Of a stretch of DNA of 64,000 bases, positions 52,983 through 62,767 are shown in pieces (position 1 is the stretch's first letter; every line of letters starts with the position of its first letter). Source of the stretch: an uncultured Eudoraea sp. (GTDB lineage: Bacteria; Bacteroidota; Bacteroidia; Flavobacteriales; Flavobacteriaceae); the NCBI RefSeq assembly GCF_947260015.1, contig NZ_CAMYOM010000008.1, positions 1-64,000 on the forward strand. Reading direction: 5' to 3'. The position numbers and the translations under genes are program-made. The notes below the pieces were generated by a model. The model was not told the origin of the DNA. It ran no database searches and saw only the letters and a list, made by a program, of their open reading frames with translations.

Positions 52983-53048
52983 ATAACGGTTTGTGCATGA
53001 AACCTAGGGCATAAAACAGCTATTTTTAATAAACATTGTTGCCACGAG
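52983..53048 (-). repeat. attC-like intergenic element 5
   Basis: left ATAACGGTTTGTGCATGAAACC, right AAACATTGTTGCCAC. Confidence 0.6.
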
Positions 53049-53056
53049 TTTTTACT

Positions 53057-53629
53057 TCAGAGGTCTTTTTTAATTTCGCAAGGATTTCCAAAAGCTAAAA
53101 CATTATCAGGAATATTCTTCGTTACAACACTTCCTGCTCCTATTGTTACATTATTTCCAATCGTTACACCTGGAAAAATTACAGAATTGCCTCCAATCCA
53201 AACATTATCGCCTATGGCTACTGGTTTTGCGTAAGTCAAATAACGAGATTCAATTCCTTTTCCAATTATTCTTTCTGATGCTTTCAAAGGATGACTAGCG
53301 GTGTATATTTGTACATAAGGTGCAACCAATCCATTTTTCCCAATGGTAATTTTATTGTTGTCCAAGAACATACAGTTCGCATTAACGAATGTATTTTCTC
53401 CAATGGAAATATTCGCTCCATAATCGCAATAAAAGGGTGTCTCAATCCAAACACCTGAACCTTTAAATTCAAAGAGTTCAGTTAAAATATTTTCACGTTC
53501 CTGGGTTAGTTCCGAATCGAGATTATTGTAAGCTTTTAGTAATATTTTTGCTTTGTGGTACATTTTTATCAATTCCGAATCTCTGGAATTATAAAAATCT
53601 CCATTAAGCATTTTCTCTTTTTCAGTCAC
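53057..53629 (-). CDS. maltose/galactoside O-acetyltransferase-like (left-handed beta-helix)
   Basis: TEKEKMLNGDFYN, GENTFVNANCMFLDNNKITIGKNGLVAP, IGDNVWIGGNSVIFPGVTIG; GTG start proposed at 53629 (the longer track ORF reads into element 6). Confidence 0.9.
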   Translation of the reverse strand: MTEKEKMLNGDFYNSRDSELIKMYHKAKILLKAYNNLDSELTQERENILTELFEFKGSGVWIETPFYCDYGANISIGENTFVNANCMFLDNNKITIGKNGLVAPYVQIYTASHPLKASERIIGKGIESRYLTYAKPVAIGDNVWIGGNSVIFPGVTIGNNVTIGAGSVVTKNIPDNVLAFGNPCEIKKDL

Positions 53630-53649
53630 AAGTATTTTTTTAAATGTGT

Positions 53650-53824
53650 GGCAACGGTCCTGGCGATGATTTAGGCACGGGTTAAGTGCGCGTGCTGCGT
53701 CGGGCAAGCTGGCAAAACGAACGCATCCTATCTACCTTGAAGCCAAGATCTAATTTTTTTAAAAATAGCAATTTTTGAATTGAGTTCTAAGGAAGCACTG
53801 AATTAGAGCCATTGTTGTACGAGG
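53650..53824 (-). repeat. attC-like intergenic element 6
   Basis: left GGCAACGGTCCTGGCGATGATTTAGG, right GAGCCATTGTTGTACGAGG. Confidence 0.55.
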
Positions 53825-53827
53825 CTA

Positions 53828-54208
53828 TTATTTTCTTAATTCATCTACCATTTCTCGACTTTTTACAGTGTCGTAAATAATTTTGAGCCTATTGATGGAA
53901 TTGTAGTCGTCGAATTCCAAAATATCCACTACATCAAATTCTACCAGTTTGTTATTTTTCATTGTCCATTTATATTCAAAATACAGGGCTAATTTATTTG
54001 AATCATTTTCTTCAAATATTCCCTTTAACCTTAATTTGGAATTAATGGTATCATTACTTAGTTCCACATAAAATTTATTGGCATTTAATACTCCATAAAC
54101 AGGAGAATCCACAAGCCCATTTTTCGTGAATAATTTCAGCAACTCTTTTGTATTTCCTTTTTCAAGTAAGTCCAAGTACTTTAATGCAACTTCTTTTTTG
54201 CTCATCAT
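53828..54208 (-). CDS. SnoaL-like/hypothetical protein
   Basis: 126 aa; KKEVALKYLDLLEKGNTKELLKLFTKNGLVDSPVYG resembles NTF2-like. Confidence 0.6.
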   Translation of the reverse strand: MMSKKEVALKYLDLLEKGNTKELLKLFTKNGLVDSPVYGVLNANKFYVELSNDTINSKLRLKGIFEENDSNKLALYFEYKWTMKNNKLVEFDVVDILEFDDYNSINRLKIIYDTVKSREMVDELRK

Positions 54209-54241
54209 ATGTTATAGGGATTAGGTTATTTTTTTGACTTG

Positions 54242-54338
54242 CTTACAACGCTTTGTGTATGCGAAGTATTAGATTTCAATTCACTTAATTTTCGGCTTAT
54301 CACTGACGCAGCCATTACTGATACGCAATGTTACCAGA
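54242..54338 (-). repeat. attC-like intergenic element 7
   Basis: left TTACAACGCTTTGTGTATGCGAAGTA, right GATACGCAATGTTACCAG; termini imperfectly complementary. Confidence 0.65.
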
Positions 54339-54347
54339 CGTTTAAAT

Positions 54348-55232
54348 CTACTTTACTTTATACACGCTATAATTCCTGGACCATTCAGTTGACTTGCCAG
54401 GTTTAATAAATATACTAAAGAATAATTCCGGGCTTATTACATGCTTCAATCCCCAAAGATTCACCTTATTTGTTTTAAAACTTCCGGTTTCTCTAATTCC
54501 AATTTTACTTTTGAGGTTTATTAATTCCCATGCTGCATCAACATTTTCACCACCTGTGAGGTTACTAAAAAAGAATGGCTCTTTTGGCGTACTATTAAAT
54601 TTAATTTCATTTTGCCCGATGTCAACTTTTTGTTCAGGATTAACCGTTTCCTCAAATAATTCAGGTTTTAATTGAAATGGAAATTTTAATATATAATTGT
54701 CTCCTATTGCATCATTATTTATTGCCGTAAAGTTGTGGACGTATTCATTTGTAATAATATCTTTTATACCGGTATTTTGTAAATTATATTTAATTGTAAA
54801 ACTATTTTCACGTAATTCAATTTCTTTTCTCAAGAAATACGAATAGCCATTTACAACTTTTGATTTGCAGCTAATTAAAATTCTATTCGCTTCATAAATA
54901 ATTTTAAATTCGGCTGGTTTAATCTCGTAAGTTTTACTAAACAGGTATTGAGTATCATCTTTTTTTAATAAACCAATACCTATTTTATGAAACCAACCAC
55001 CTATGTCGGTCTCATCAAAACCTAATGCGGTATCAATTCCGAATTCATTATAAAATCCTTTTCCAAAATAATTCTCATTTTGGCAATCAGTTCTTTCAAT
55101 ACCTGACAATTGAATGTTTTGAAATTTTACCTCCACAATTTTACCGGTCCAATCAAATCGTGAGAAATTATAATTTTCAAATGGAATATCAATTTGAATT
55201 TCCAGGTTTTTGTTTTTAAGTATATGTGTCAT
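54348..55232 (-). CDS. galactose-mutarotase-like fold protein (aldose epimerase-like)
   Basis: VNGYSYFLRKEIELRENSFTIKYNLQNTG; TNEYVHNF. Confidence 0.5.
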   Translation of the reverse strand: MTHILKNKNLEIQIDIPFENYNFSRFDWTGKIVEVKFQNIQLSGIERTDCQNENYFGKGFYNEFGIDTALGFDETDIGGWFHKIGIGLLKKDDTQYLFSKTYEIKPAEFKIIYEANRILISCKSKVVNGYSYFLRKEIELRENSFTIKYNLQNTGIKDIITNEYVHNFTAINNDAIGDNYILKFPFQLKPELFEETVNPEQKVDIGQNEIKFNSTPKEPFFFSNLTGGENVDAAWELINLKSKIGIRETGSFKTNKVNLWGLKHVISPELFFSIFIKPGKSTEWSRNYSVYKVK

Positions 55233-55301
55233 CGCAGGAAAAGAGGAATAGATTAAACCTAAAAGAACAGTTTATAATATTTACTCGTACAATCAATGTC
55301 T

Positions 55302-55438
55302 GGTTACGTTTCTGTGTATGATTTGTATGGCAAAGGATCCGACGGATTTTCAACCGTAGCAAATCGGTTAATTAAATATAGGATTTTTATTTAAAGTTCA
55401 CGCGAGGGCATGGCTTATATACATTTTTACCCACTGGC
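55302..55438 (-). repeat. attC-like intergenic element 8
   Basis: left GGTTACGTTTCTGTGTATGATTTGTATGGC, right TATATACATTTTTACCCAC. Confidence 0.5.
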
Positions 55439-55439
55439 T

Positions 55440-56507
55440 TTATCCGTTCTGCCTGGTTTTAAGCGTAGGCTTTTCGTAGTACTTTTTCCGCAACCAAAAT
55501 GAAACCCGAACCAATAAAATCAGAGCGGGAACTTCTACTAAAGGACCAATAACTCCTGCAAATGCTTGTCCAGAATTCAGTCCGAAGACTGCTATGGCAA
55601 CTGCAATAGCCAATTCAAAGTTATTTCCTGCTGCTGTAAAAGCTACCGAAGCGGTTTTATCATATTCCGCACCCGTTGCTTTTGTAAAGAAAAAACCAAT
55701 AATAAACATTAAACTAAAATATATAAGAAGTGGAACAGCTATGATTAATACGTCCATGGGAATTTCAACAATCAACTCTCCTTTTAACGAGAACATTACA
55801 ACTATAGTAAATAAAAGTGCAATCAAAGTGATTGGCGAAATAGTTGGAATAAATTTTTTCGTGTACCATTCTTCGCTTTTGAGTTTAACCAAAATCAATC
55901 GGCTCAAAATTCCCAGCACAAACGGAATACCTAAATAGATAGCTACACTTTCGGCAATAGTTCCAATTGAAATATCCACAATTGCACCTTCAAATCCGAA
56001 ATAAGGCGGAAGAATAGTTATGAAAATATAAGCGTAAAAACTGTATGCAAAAACTTGAAAAATACTGTTCAGCGCTACCAACCCTGCACCATATTCGCTA
56101 CTACCTTCGGCAAGGTCGTTCCAAACGAGTACCATTGCAATGCAACGAGCCAAACCAATCAGAATCAATCCAACCATATATTCAGGATAATCCCGTAAAA
56201 ATGTGATGGCCAAAACGAACATTAAAACAGGACCAATAATCCAATTGAGGATTAGTGAAATAGAAAGGATTTTTGTGTTTCGAAAAACTTTTGGCAAAAG
56301 TGAATAATTGACCTTTGCCAATGGCGGATACATCATTAAAATTAATCCGATGGCAATGGGGATATTTGTTGTTCCGCTACTGAAAGAATTTATGATGTCT
56401 GGAAATGAAGGAACAAAATAACCAATTCCAACACCCAAAGCCATTGCAATGAAAATCCAAAGTGTCAGATAACTGTCGAGAAAACTTAATTTTTTATTGG
56501 ACGCCAT
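55440..56507 (-). CDS. acr3: ACR3 family arsenite efflux transporter
   Basis: [61 protein letters not shown]. Confidence 0.93.
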   Translation of the reverse strand: MASNKKLSFLDSYLTLWIFIAMALGVGIGYFVPSFPDIINSFSSGTTNIPIAIGLILMMYPPLAKVNYSLLPKVFRNTKILSISLILNWIIGPVLMFVLAITFLRDYPEYMVGLILIGLARCIAMVLVWNDLAEGSSEYGAGLVALNSIFQVFAYSFYAYIFITILPPYFGFEGAIVDISIGTIAESVAIYLGIPFVLGILSRLILVKLKSEEWYTKKFIPTISPITLIALLFTIVVMFSLKGELIVEIPMDVLIIAVPLLIYFSLMFIIGFFFTKATGAEYDKTASVAFTAAGNNFELAIAVAIAVFGLNSGQAFAGVIGPLVEVPALILLVRVSFWLRKKYYEKPTLKTRQNG

Positions 56508-56509
56508 AT

Positions 56510-57124
56510 TTATGAGTTGATTTGAGCGAAAACGTAAAATAGTTCGGTTGCAATTTGAAGACTTCTTTCGTTGTATTTTTCTGCCTGTTGCGGAGTATTG
56601 TCAAATACTTTTGGGTCTTCAAAAGTTATTGGAATTCGTTTTTCTGCACCTGCAATAAAAGGACAACTACCATCTGCTTGCGAACAAGTCATTATAGCTG
56701 CAAACTCCGATTTTGGGTTAAAATCGTCATCCAGTTTTTTAGAAAATCCGATTATAGGATGCTCGTTTTCTGCATATTTAATGCTGTAAATTGGGTTTAT
56801 GTTTTCTGAAATCGTTTTTACTTCAAAACCAGAATTCTCCAAAGTTTCGGCAACCATTGGAAAAAGAGCTGTAGATTCCGTTCCGCCCGAATAGCAAAAC
56901 ACATTTTTTATATTAAAATAAAATGCTATTGTTTGTGCCCAAACTTGTGATAAATGACTTCTGCGAGAATTATGTGTACAAATAAAGTTTATGCGGATTT
57001 CCTGGTTGTATTTTACTTTTATTTGGATGAAATCTATTAATGCTTGAAGGGTTTCTTTGCGTTCCTCCGATATACTTTCAATATTTAATGAATTGATAGT
57101 ATTTTCTATTTTGTTGAATAGCAT
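56510..57124 (-). CDS. arsC: low-molecular-weight phosphatase-like arsenate reductase / protein-tyrosine phosphatase
   Basis: [43 protein letters not shown]; between acr3 and arsR. Confidence 0.85.
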   Translation of the reverse strand: MLFNKIENTINSLNIESISEERKETLQALIDFIQIKVKYNQEIRINFICTHNSRRSHLSQVWAQTIAFYFNIKNVFCYSGGTESTALFPMVAETLENSGFEVKTISENINPIYSIKYAENEHPIIGFSKKLDDDFNPKSEFAAIMTCSQADGSCPFIAGAEKRIPITFEDPKVFDNTPQQAEKYNERSLQIATELFYVFAQINS

Positions 57125-57175
57125 AGTTTTAATCGATATTGGTTATTTGTTTATACGATTAATGAATTGATTTTT

Positions 57176-57505
57176 TTAACAACAATCTCCTTTTGGAATG
57201 TTCTGGTCTAGAAACTGTATCATAACTTTTTTCATTTTAGTCCAATTATCGGCGTTGATACAGTAACAAACACTTGTTCCTTCAACCTTGCCTTTAATTA
57301 AACCCAAATGTTTTAATTCCTTAAGGTGTTGAGAAATAGTTGGTTGAGCAAGTCCGATTTCGTTTACCAAATCTCCGCATGCACAAGTGTCAATTTTGAA
57401 TAAATGCTGTAAAATTGCCACTCTTGCAGGATGCCCAAAAACTTTCGCAAATAAAGCAATTTCGTTTTGCAGGTCGGTAAACATTTCCGTTTTGGCTAAT
57501 CCCAT
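57176..57505 (-). CDS. arsR: ArsR family transcriptional regulator
   Basis: KVFGHPARVAILQHLFKIDTCACGDLVNEIGLAQPTISQHLKELKHLGLI: CxC metal motif. Confidence 0.92.
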   Translation of the reverse strand: MGLAKTEMFTDLQNEIALFAKVFGHPARVAILQHLFKIDTCACGDLVNEIGLAQPTISQHLKELKHLGLIKGKVEGTSVCYCINADNWTKMKKVMIQFLDQNIPKGDCC

Positions 57506-57663
57506 ATCGTTGATTTATTAGTTCATTGCAATATTACGATTAATATTCTAATACACTGTTTTTTGAGGATAAAGGCAGAAACAGGCCTTTTATTTTTTTG
57601 AGCTTTGGCTGTGTGGTTGGAAAAAATAAATGGGCTGTATGCGGGTTGGCTTTTCAGTTTGCA

Positions 57664-57733
57664 GGTAACTTTACGGGTATGTGGCGTGATTGACTGGTTT
57701 ACGCCATGATCTCATACCTATTGTTAACTGCTG
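57664..57733 (-). repeat. attC-like intergenic element 9
   Basis: left GGTAACTTTACGGGTATGTGGCGT, right ATACCTATTGTTAACTG; inner TGGCGT/ACGCCA. Confidence 0.55.
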
Positions 57734-57760
57734 TTTTATTTCCATACATCTTATCTTCTC

Positions 57761-58141
57761 CTATTCATGAATCTTAATCCAGTCTATTGAGTTGTCGTCT
57801 GATAGTTTAATGACCAGTGTTTTAGTATGCAAAGGCCAAAATCCCAGACGTTTCTGAGTTATCATGTAGTATAGATGGCCTTCATTACTTCGGTCTGGCT
57901 CCCCAAGTAGCTCTAAAATTTCATCTTTATTTAGCGCCCTCAAGGTATCGTTGTAAACTAAGTCATTAAGCATTTGAGCTCTGTAAGGATAATCCGGGCC
58001 TTCATTAGCTCTCCACCGGGTTTTGTCAAATGTAATTTCGGCCACTGTCCCGCGGTCTGATAAGTCTGATTTTTCTTCCTTTTCAGTATTACAGGCTAAA
58101 CAACAAATGAGCAGTAATGGTATAAGAAATCTTATTCGCAT
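57761..58141 (-). CDS. hypothetical lipoprotein
   Basis: LLLICCLACNTEKEEK lipobox. Confidence 0.65.
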   Translation of the reverse strand: MRIRFLIPLLLICCLACNTEKEEKSDLSDRGTVAEITFDKTRWRANEGPDYPYRAQMLNDLVYNDTLRALNKDEILELLGEPDRSNEGHLYYMITQKRLGFWPLHTKTLVIKLSDDNSIDWIKIHE

Positions 58142-58160
58142 AGGGATTTTATTATTTTAT

Positions 58161-58299
58161 TACAGCTAACGGACTTGTGTATGTGTAGTAGCCAGATTCA
58201 ACGCAAAAAGTTTTCAGTTCAGCACTGAAATTAGTATTAGGTTTATATTTTTGTTTTGTCACTATCTCCATTATTATTTAAATACATTGTTGTCCACAG
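58161..58299 (-). repeat. attC-like intergenic element 10
   Basis: left CAGCTAACGGACTTGTGTATGTGTAGTAGCC, right AAATACATTGTTGTCCAC; inner hairpin TTTCAGT-tcagc-ACTGAAA (58212-58230). Confidence 0.65.
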
Positions 58300-58924
58300 T
58301 TTTTAGATTAATGCTCAGTTCTATGTCATTATCCACTAATGTTTTATCGACTAAATTTCCTTCGTAAGCTATGTTCCATTGAAATCGGTCGAAAGTGAAT
58401 TTTGTCAAAAATGTATTGGCTTGATATGTGGCTCTAAACTCTATGTTCTTTGTCACATCTTTTAAAGTCAAATTTCCTGAAATCAATAAACTATCTGAAG
58501 ATATTTGATTGCTGTTTGTAATCTGAAATTCAGAAGTTGAAAACTTCTCCACGTCAAAAAAATCTGAACTTTTCAAATGTTCGTTAAGGTTTTTCCTTGG
58601 AATAGGCTCGTGTTCCGGGATATCTGTTACTCCGATTGTAGACATATCTACGATAAAATTACCACTTATTAACTTCCCCTTTTTAGTAATAAAATAACCA
58701 CTCTTTAACTTAATTTCTCCTTCGTGTTTTCCAGCACCACGCATTTTGGTTCCCTTCCAATGAACAGTTGATTTAGCAAGGTCAACTTTTATAGTGTCGC
58801 CTGTAAGTTTTGAAGTTTGCGTAATTTCCTCTGCTACAGTGGCTTTTGGAGCATCTGAATTGTGTTTGCCAATGCAAGACCAAAGAAGTAATGAAAACGT
58901 AAGAATTATAAAAACCTTATTCAT
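58274..58924 (-). CDS. YceI-like family lipoprotein
   Basis: STVHWKGTKM...GEIKLKSGYFITKKGKLISGNFIVDMSTI...LKSSDFFDVEKF. Confidence 0.9.
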   Translation of the reverse strand: MNKVFIILTFSLLLWSCIGKHNSDAPKATVAEEITQTSKLTGDTIKVDLAKSTVHWKGTKMRGAGKHEGEIKLKSGYFITKKGKLISGNFIVDMSTIGVTDIPEHEPIPRKNLNEHLKSSDFFDVEKFSTSEFQITNSNQISSDSLLISGNLTLKDVTKNIEFRATYQANTFLTKFTFDRFQWNIAYEGNLVDKTLVDNDIELSINLKTVDNNVFK

Positions 58925-59546
58925 AGTTTGGAATGTTTAAGCCTAAAACGATATCTCTATTTAAGGTTAAAATACCATCTTCAAATTTTGGTTTTACAAT
59001 TCCTGAACCACCGCGTTTTTCCAAATTTTCTTTTTCTTCTTGCGTTAACAGCGGGTCATCATCGAACACAAATTCATCAAGGTAGTATTCATTCTTATTG
59101 GGTTCTTTTACTGTAATATGAATGTGTTCAGGTTCTATGCCGCCCGGATAAGCACCTGGTCTAAAGGTGAAAAACGTATATTTTCCTGTTTTGTCCGTTT
59201 TAATCCAACCGCGAATGTAGCCGTGTCTTTTCGCCCAGCCTTGCTCAGTACCTTTGGTGGCATAAATCCCGTTTCGGTCTGTTTGGTATATGTAGAGAAT
59301 TACATTCTCGGCAGGCGTTTTACCGTCTTTTTTAAATACAGTTCCTGTCAGTTTTAATTTGGGTTCAGTTTGATCATAATCAGGAAGAGTATCGGTTGGT
59401 AAAAGTTCCTTATCACCATACTCAAAGATAGCTTCACATCCTTCACAAGGTCCGCCTACAATTTTGTTCGAGTCATTTTTCCTGGTCTGTGATTGACAAG
59501 CTGTTATTGTGAGCATCAAAAACAGAATGGGCATATATATTTTCAT
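58917..59546 (-). CDS. intradiol ring-cleavage dioxygenase-like protein, lipoprotein
   Basis: LTGTVFKKDGKTPAENVILYIYQTDRNGIY; RPGAYPGGIEPEHIHITVKEP; start trimmed to MKIYMPILF. Confidence 0.85.
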   Translation of the reverse strand: MKIYMPILFLMLTITACQSQTRKNDSNKIVGGPCEGCEAIFEYGDKELLPTDTLPDYDQTEPKLKLTGTVFKKDGKTPAENVILYIYQTDRNGIYATKGTEQGWAKRHGYIRGWIKTDKTGKYTFFTFRPGAYPGGIEPEHIHITVKEPNKNEYYLDEFVFDDDPLLTQEEKENLEKRGGSGIVKPKFEDGILTLNRDIVLGLNIPNYE

Positions 59547-59563
59547 TTTTGGTTCAAATTTTG

Positions 59564-59630
59564 GGTAACGGTTGGGCTGTAATTTCATTGCGCCTGCGAC
59601 GTGATGAAGTATAGCCTTTGTTACAAATAC
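59564..59630 (-). repeat. attC-like intergenic element 11
   Basis: inverted termini GGTAACGGTTGGGCT ... AGCCTTTGTTAC; inner TTCAT/ATGAA. Confidence 0.55.
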
Positions 59631-59635
59631 TTGTT

Positions 59636-60430
59636 TTAATTTTTGAATTCTTTAATTACCAATTCCGCTATTTGATTGTGGCAACTTGTCATTGGGTGCC
59701 ACTCATCGTACCATAGATACTCTCCCGGTTCAGGGAATTTGTAAGTTCCTTTCCAAGGGGTTTTATTAAATTGATTTTCATTTACTAAATCATTCATAAA
59801 TGTGTAGATATCTATGAAGTATATCTTTATATCCGGATGGGCTTTCACCAATCCGGTATCCTTATCAAAAAGCATACTGGCAAGTTCTGAATTAAACCTT
59901 TTGGTCAATTTTTTAACCGCTGGAATAAGATGATGATACTCCGTCTTTGGGCCATATCCAAGTGATATGGTAAGATCAAAATTATTGAAGATAACGAAGT
60001 GTTTTCCACCTTTAGCAATTAATTTATTAAGTCCGGTTTTAATATTCTTAACTGAATTTGACGGGTCATCTTTATTGTCCCAATAGTCGTTGACACCAAT
60101 CCAAACAGTAAACAATGTCTCGTCCGGATTTGTCGACATTTTATAGTGGTCTATTTGCCAATTAAAGCCCGACCAATCGAACCCAAGGAAATGACCGTCA
60201 TCTGTCCTGGCGCCCCCCCACGCCCTGTTGTCAACTTCTTGACTTTCCATCTTCTCCGCAAGATATTCGACCCATACATAACCATTCGTGTCGCGATTAA
60301 ACCCATGGCCATTTATGTATCCATTATCTGTGAAACTGTCACCAAAGGCCACTATATTTTTGAATTTTTGGCTACTCCCATTAATTGGAAAGAAGAAAAG
60401 GGATATAAATAGAAGGAGTAAAGTTCTCAT
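59636..60430 (-). CDS. SGNH/GDSL-type hydrolase, secreted
   Basis: FGDSFTDNGYI; WIGVNDYWDN; DEWHPMTSCHNQIA. Confidence 0.88.
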   Translation of the reverse strand: MRTLLLLFISLFFFPINGSSQKFKNIVAFGDSFTDNGYINGHGFNRDTNGYVWVEYLAEKMESQEVDNRAWGGARTDDGHFLGFDWSGFNWQIDHYKMSTNPDETLFTVWIGVNDYWDNKDDPSNSVKNIKTGLNKLIAKGGKHFVIFNNFDLTISLGYGPKTEYHHLIPAVKKLTKRFNSELASMLFDKDTGLVKAHPDIKIYFIDIYTFMNDLVNENQFNKTPWKGTYKFPEPGEYLWYDEWHPMTSCHNQIAELVIKEFKN

Positions 60431-60460
60431 CTAATTTCTCTATAACGCTATTGTGAATGA

Positions 60461-62110
60461 TTATTTCCGACCAACTTCCTTGGCCCAATCACCTCTATAA
60501 ATTATTTTTTGGTCGTGAATTTTAAAAATGAACTTACCATATTTAACTGAAATTCCGGCAGATGCGTTTACAATCCAGCAATTATCAGGAATAATAAAGA
60601 AATTTTCAGAGGTAATTATCTTTTTATCCAATTGATCATTAATGGAAACTGATGCCTGTGGTCCTATTTCCCATCCGAGGTGGGTATTATAGCTTAACTT
60701 CAAATCACCAACAAATTCAAAATCTTCACTGGTCTCTATTTTGGTTTTGATGCTCGCTATTTTTCCTTCATTTAAATCTTCTCCGGGAGTCACTTCAATG
60801 GTTAATCCAGGCAATTCGAAAGCTGTTTTTGACGCCAGAATATTGATAGATTCGTTTTTAATAATTTTATTGTCATTATCGTAAAATTCGAAAGCAAGTT
60901 CCATATCCTCTATTCCAACAGGGTCAATTGTCAATTGATCGGCAAAATAGCCTTCGCTTGTTATGTTTTTAGTGTAAATAACTTTATCACGAAATTTCAC
61001 AACAACTTTTTTTACATCCTTGTCATTAAAAAGCTCTAAAGGTATTTTAGTATTGGTATGCAATGATTTGTTTTTTGGACTTATTATCAGCCCTTTCATA
61101 TAATCTCGCATTGCAAACCAAACCGGACGGGGCGAACCAAATTTGTCGTTCAAATCGCTATAGCCCCAGAAACCAAACCATTCTTCGGGTTGCTCTAAAC
61201 TATGATCACTTTTTGAGCCACCTTTCCACCAACCATCGGCATAATAAAATGGACACATACCCACAGCGCCGGCATCAATAAGGTCTCGATAATTCGAGAT
61301 AAGCCCATCGCTTTGTTGTTTTAGGGTGTTCGAACCATAACGGCCATTGCCTCCTTCTGGCGAAACTGAATATCCAAATTCGGTAGTTATAAACGGTTTG
61401 TCTAATCCGTTTAATTCATTTAAACCTTTAATATAATCTTTAAAACCCATTGTTGCTGTTTGACCCTCATTGTGGTCATAACAATTGTAGGCATAAACAT
61501 CAAATAAACTTTCATCCATAAAGTCGCTAATCATAGCATTTGCCGAAAGTGTTACCGGAATTCCGGGATGTTCTTTATGAATAATATCTATTAGGGTTTT
61601 CATCAGGTCAACAAATGCCTTGCCTGTAACTTGATAGATATGATCTGTTTGAGGTTCATTGATAACCAGATAAGTAATTATACAATCATATTTTTTTGCA
61701 TAGTTCAAAACTCTTTTCAACTCTATCTCGCTCTCTTTCACAAATTCAGGATCGCCATAATCTTCTTCGGGCTTAATATCTATACCCATGATAAGTTTCA
61801 AACCCGATTCTTGTACGAGTTTCAATTGAGCTTCAGAATATTGGCTCCAGGTTCTAATAGTATTGTAACCACCTTCTTTAATCTTTTCCAGATCAAATTT
61901 CATTAATTCCAGTTCATCTTTTTTTGCATCCTTATAAGGGTGTTGGCCTGGACGAGCACCAATTTCATAACCGATTGCCTTTATAAAGTACTTCTGTCCG
62001 TTAAGGTGGTACCAATTGTCTTTTAATTCAATTTTCGTTTTAGATTGAGAATATCCGGAGATATCTATAACAAGAAACAAGATGATTGTTAATACTAAAT
62101 TTAGTTTCAT
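60461..62110 (-). CDS. glycoside hydrolase, TIM-barrel (GH2/GH5-like), secreted
   Basis: GGYNTIRTWSQYSEAQLKLVQESGLKLIMGIDI; YLVINEPQTDHIY; FITTEFGYS; start trimmed to MKLNLVLT. Confidence 0.85.
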   Translation of the reverse strand: MKLNLVLTIILFLVIDISGYSQSKTKIELKDNWYHLNGQKYFIKAIGYEIGARPGQHPYKDAKKDELELMKFDLEKIKEGGYNTIRTWSQYSEAQLKLVQESGLKLIMGIDIKPEEDYGDPEFVKESEIELKRVLNYAKKYDCIITYLVINEPQTDHIYQVTGKAFVDLMKTLIDIIHKEHPGIPVTLSANAMISDFMDESLFDVYAYNCYDHNEGQTATMGFKDYIKGLNELNGLDKPFITTEFGYSVSPEGGNGRYGSNTLKQQSDGLISNYRDLIDAGAVGMCPFYYADGWWKGGSKSDHSLEQPEEWFGFWGYSDLNDKFGSPRPVWFAMRDYMKGLIISPKNKSLHTNTKIPLELFNDKDVKKVVVKFRDKVIYTKNITSEGYFADQLTIDPVGIEDMELAFEFYDNDNKIIKNESINILASKTAFELPGLTIEVTPGEDLNEGKIASIKTKIETSEDFEFVGDLKLSYNTHLGWEIGPQASVSINDQLDKKIITSENFFIIPDNCWIVNASAGISVKYGKFIFKIHDQKIIYRGDWAKEVGRK

Positions 62111-62130
62111 ATACTTCTTTTTTTTGTGTT

Positions 62131-62203
62131 GCACACAACTTCTCGTGTATGTGGCGCGGCAGGCTTTTGCCCTACATGAAGACATATACTATGTTAGTCA
62201 CTG
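62131..62203 (-). repeat. attC-like intergenic element 12
   Basis: left CACAACTTCTCGTGTATGTGGCGCGGC, right CATATACTATGTTAGTCA. Confidence 0.6.
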
Positions 62204-62685
62204 ACTTTATTTTTCAATTTAATTGGTATCCATATTTCTTGTTCTGCACCAGGTACCTTTTGCTGGTATTTTTCTCCTAAAACATCAAAATGAGGTCTGT
62301 CATCCACTATAAAGTCAGAGTTTGGCAACCATTTCGTAAAAATGTACTGGAATATGTTATTATCAGTGTATATTCCTTTTTGTGTAAAAACCGCATATTT
62401 CCCACCTTCTAAAATAAAAGCCTCCATTTCATTTGGAACATTCTCTATGTCTGATACCTCTACTAATGCCCATTTAGTAAAATAATTCGAAGGATTAAAA
62501 TTCAAATAATAGTCTTTGGGATAAACTATCAAATCCAAAACATCATTATTTATTGAATTTAGTATTTCTTTTCTTCTTGGCATAAATGTACTAAACAATT
62601 TGAAAGTTTTGTTTTCCGCCAAGGACATTGAAACAAACATTCCAACTAGTTTTCTCTCTTTTAAAATTTTAATTCGCGGTTCCAC
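62194..62685 (-). CDS. GyrI-like small-molecule-binding domain protein
   Basis: RKLVGMFVSMSLAENKTFKLFSTFMPRR...ILEGGKYAVFTQKG. Confidence 0.8.
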   Translation of the reverse strand: MEPRIKILKERKLVGMFVSMSLAENKTFKLFSTFMPRRKEILNSINNDVLDLIVYPKDYYLNFNPSNYFTKWALVEVSDIENVPNEMEAFILEGGKYAVFTQKGIYTDNNIFQYIFTKWLPNSDFIVDDRPHFDVLGEKYQQKVPGAEQEIWIPIKLKNKVSD

Positions 62686-62767
62686 AAATTTACTTTATTA
62701 GTTTCTGTCAATTTACATTTTTAAGTAAGAGCTTATCTATTCAGATTCATTTTCTTTTACTTTGTTT

